A stretch of 64,000 nucleotides of DNA from a virus, in IMG/VR virus record IMGVR_UViG_3300009164_000047, positions 1 through 64,000 of that record; one strand, 5' to 3'. The translations under genes and the position numbers were made by a program. The notes beneath the pieces were generated by a model. It saw only the letters and a list, made by a program, of their open reading frames with translations. It was not told where the DNA came from and did not search any database. Position 1 is the first letter of the stretch, and each line of letters starts with the position of its first letter. This document shows, piece after piece, positions 62,401 to 64,000 of this stretch.

Positions 62401-64000
62401 ACAGTAGTAGTGATGTCACTATTTTTTCTTAGTTGTATTGTAAATGTTTCATTACGTTCAGGTAATTCACTCGCAAGAATGGTAATATTAAATATTCCGG
62501 AACCCGATGATTCGTTCCCAGTTGAGTTTAAGAATGAGCCTGAAGATACTGAAAAGTCATTAGTTGAAGTTGTTAAATGATTTATAGTCCAATATAAAGT
62601 TGATCCAATAGGAACATTGGTCGTCCTAACTGTATAACTATAAGAAATTCCCTCAGTTACTGATGTTACTGGACTATCAAATGTATAAGTTGGGGTTAAT
62701 GAAGTATCGGTAATCAATATAACATCACTTATTGCTACTAAAGGTCCTATTGTAATCAAATCTACATATCTTCTTACTACTATTCTAAAAGACTCAAGAC
62801 CTTCTGTCAATCTATCTAACCAGGGGGTAAGTGAAAACGAACCGGTAGAAAGTGCAAAGGTTCCTGAATGGTTGAACATATTTTCTATTATTATTGGAGG
62901 TGTTGAAGTTGAATATACTCTAGGATATGATCCGGTATAAGTTAGTGTTAAATTAAAAGTAGAATTATCAACCATAGACATGTTAGTACATATTAATAAT
63001 ACTGTATTTGTAATATTTGTTAATTGTACGGGTGTTGATGATATTGTAAAATTAGAAGTGTATAATGCTGTACCTTTAATTATACGTAGATTGCTTATAT
63101 TTCCATTAAAGTATCCATTAGCACCAAACCCAATTCTTGATCTAGTATAAGTGAAGTTGTTAGTAACTGATGCGCTACCCTGGCTTAATCCATCTACGAA
63201 CATATATAATGTCCCGTTTGATCTAGTAACAGCTACATGATACCATCTGTCACGTGCTAGTGCAGTAGTCCCGGTTAGTTTATTAACATTTTTCGTACCA
63301 AATATTAATCTGTTGCTACTGTTAATATAAAACCCGTAACCTGGCCCTTCTAGCTCACCTGTGCCGGGTGCTGGTACTCTAGTGTCGTATATTGCTTGAC
63401 TTACATTTATAGTTGTCAAATAAATCCAACATTCTATGGTAAAATCTGAGGTTTCCATAGCAAGTACACTGTTACTATCCATTACTAGAGAACTTGACCC
63501 GTTAAAATTTACAGAAGATGTTAGTGAATTACTTACAAAATCTAAGATAGTAGCAGAACCGTCATTAATCTCCCAATAATAAGACGTAGGATTAACTGAA
63601 GTAGTTTGAAAATTAACAGTTGTAGTAACACCCTCAGACATTACTCTTGGTAATAACGGGAAAGTATATTCTGGGTTCTTTGAAGTATCAACTAACACTA
63701 TAGGTGAAACTGACGCTACAATAGTACCAGGTGCAATTGCTGTTCTAAGATTTAATATAAATGATTTATCGCCACCTGTAACTCCCCCTCCTACTGTTGT
63801 AATTGAAAAAGTGCCTACCCCTGCAGTAAGTGTGATTGTTCCCGAAACCGCACCACTAAAATTACCGGCAGCGGTCGTATCATTTACAATATCCCAGTAT
63901 AATGTAGTAATTGTAGTATTAATTGCATTTACAGTGTATGTTGTAGTAGTATCCTCATTTATATAAGTACTTGGATTTATAAAATAATATGATTCTGTAT
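59409..64000 (-). CDS. Very long repeat adhesin/tail fibre (partial, N-terminus beyond window)
   Basis: The frame is open from the stop at 59409-59411 to the right window edge (1530 codons). An internal ATG at 63698 is not the start, since coding sequence of the same repeat type continues above it (NPSTYINEDTTTTYTVNA). The order from N to C is: Calx-beta-like units; a LamG-like domain (FTIECWIYL, SNLRIIKG); at least seven Calx-beta-like units of about 105 residues, six opening with YAFGVIPxSINEG and containing GTFNVTTTN and GSFSVTPTAD; and a final LamG/concanavalin domain (LQLYLDAGKSSSY, FTWSIWVYPV, VAVYNRALSAEEV). It is probably a long side fibre or surface adhesin with calcium-stiffened stalk and lectin tip. 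Confidence 0.7.
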   Translation of the reverse strand, partial: TESYYFINPSTYINEDTTTTYTVNAINTTITTLYWDIVNDTTAAGNFSGAVSGTITLTAGVGTFSITTVGGGVTGGDKSFILNLRTAIAPGTIVASVSPIVLVDTSKNPEYTFPLLPRVMSEGVTTTVNFQTTSVNPTSYYWEINDGSATILDFVSNSLTSSVNFNGSSSLVMDSNSVLAMETSDFTIECWIYLTTINVSQAIYDTRVPAPGTGELEGPGYGFYINSSNRLIFGTKNVNKLTGTTALARDRWYHVAVTRSNGTLYMFVDGLSQGSASVTNNFTYTRSRIGFGANGYFNGNISNLRIIKGTALYTSNFTISSTPVQLTNITNTVLLICTNMSMVDNSTFNLTLTYTGSYPRVYSTSTPPIIIENMFNHSGTFALSTGSFSLTPWLDRLTEGLESFRIVVRRYVDLITIGPLVAISDVILITDTSLTPTYTFDSPVTSVTEGISYSYTVRTTNVPIGSTLYWTINHLTTSTNDFSVSSGSFLNSTGNESSGSGIFNITILASELPERNETFTIQLRKNSDITTTVFAQTPTITLIDPTYPTYAFGVIPASINEGSAGTFNVTTTNIINGTTLYWTLATNAGDFSTINGSVIITNNTGSFSVTPTADLTTEGAEAFTVKIRIGSVIGDVVATSNTVTINDTSTSPPTYAFGVIPTSINEGSAGTFNVTTTDVANATILYWFVDTNTGDFSTINGSFTITSNTGSFSVTPTLDATTEGSETFIVKISTDNQFINVVATSLPVTINDTSTDPTYAFGVIPTSINEGSAGTFNVITTNVVNGTTLYWTIATNSGDFGDFKGSFIITSNTGSFTVTPTADITTEGNETFTVSIRKVSVTGDVVATSNTVTINDTSTDPTYAFGVIPTSINEGSAGTFNVTTTNVANATILFWTIATNSGDFSTINGSFTITSNTGSFSVTPTADLTTEGNETFTVSIRKVSVTGDVVATSNTVTINDTSITPPPTYAFGVIPASINEGSSGTFNVTTTNVANSTILYWFVYTNSGDFSTINGSFTITSNTGSFSVTPTADITTEGNETFIVKISTDSQFVNVVATSNNVTINDTSTSPTYAFGVIPTSINEGSAGTFNVTTTNVANSTTLYWTIATNSGDFSTINGSFTITSNTGSFSVTPTADLTTEGAETFTVSIRTVSVIGDVVATSNTVTINDTSTTPTPAYVSFIGVTDNLSLNWYISEGNYTATFTLTTTNVANGTTLYWTTYAYPGYAVSADDFTDGLLQGTVTVQNNQAVITRTAIADLTTEGTEFFMLEIRETSYTSTPVITSTSSSGINAVSIGDTSTSTPISSGLQLYLDAGKSSSYSGTGQTWKDLSGNGTDGLLHIGSSQLYTGPAFTSATDSSYFSFVSSEAKRVIFSGTPAYQTPIQSASTAFTWSIWVYPVTNSDSSLLMGYRAVGSTFYKLTTQKFEMSPAEIYYMFTLNTWQNITAVYDGSQSGTANMKLYVNGIQVGVRDADQPTFRTTAMPFYVGGDAIANEYASARINQVAVYNRALSAEEVTTNFNRFKKRFGL
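60470..62360 (-). repeat. Tandem DNA repeats of about 312-318 bases encoding Calx-beta-like units
   Basis: The plus-strand phrase ATTACTCCAAATGC recurs near 60765, 61078, 61396, 61708, 62020 and 62335, giving a period of 312-318 bases. Copies are highly similar at the DNA level, including silent positions, which points to recent duplication or gene conversion. The spacers GTACTAGTATCATTGATAGT also recur. Confidence 0.85.

Noticed and set aside
1-64000. CRISPR arrays, insertion sequences or integrase/attachment sites
   Set aside because: No short direct repeats with regular unique spacers, no transposase or integrase motifs and no target-site duplications were seen; the regular repeats present are protein-domain repeats.

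Overview
The window is a contiguous piece of a large T4-superfamily myovirus genome, AT-rich (roughly 35-38% GC by eye). The evidence is a run of recognisable T4-type modules: portal (gp20), baseplate hub and wedge genes (gp26-, gp53-, gp5-, gp25- and gp6-like), the gp46/gp47 recombination nuclease, the gp55 late sigma factor, and repeated TATAAATA-like late promoters. No ribosomal or host housekeeping genes are present. A PqqA-like PQQ precursor peptide close to betaproteobacterial/methylotroph forms suggests a PQQ-using host, possibly a methylotrophic betaproteobacterium; this host call is inference.

Layout. Bases 1-5894 run leftward: the start of the portal gene and two paralogous tape-measure-like proteins, one ending in an M15-type peptidase domain. 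Bases 5963-7017 run rightward: a gp26-like hub protein and a small gp51-like ORF that appear joined by a -1 frameshift signal. Bases 7018-7536 hold no gene but are rich in stem-loops. Bases 7537-12390 run leftward: gp55, gp47, a small ORF, gp46 and a PDDEXK-type nuclease, with sigma70-like promoters. Bases 12516-42953 run rightward: the tail/baseplate block, including a 5371-residue protein that fills a quarter of the window, followed by tail-fibre-like proteins.

Bases 43003-50650 are a tightly overlapping operon behind a perfect TATAAATA late promoter. It encodes glycosyltransferase-like proteins, a radical SAM protein, a protein with seven tryptophan-rich repeats, a 2-oxoglutarate oxygenase and small ORFs. 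Directly behind it is a circularly permuted, two-piece tmRNA (acceptor piece first, coding piece second, tag ANDSQFALAA) with a 56-codon ORF in the intervening segment. Next come a large glycine-tipped tail fibre, a 23-residue PqqA-like peptide gene with its own promoter-like sequence and terminator, small genes with leaderless-type promoters, and a secreted beta-barrel outer-membrane-like protein. From 64000 back to 56445 the strand is leftward: a long Calx-beta/LamG-type adhesin (cut by the window end), a small Cys-rich protein, a tandem 2OG oxygenase and a glycosyltransferase-methyltransferase fusion.

How it fits together: gp55 would direct late transcription from the TATAAATA sites that precede most structural and modification genes. 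gp46/47 and the nuclease serve replication and recombination. The modification enzymes could decorate fibres or host surfaces. PqqA and the tmRNA are host-takeover or host-support functions acting on cofactor supply and ribosome rescue.
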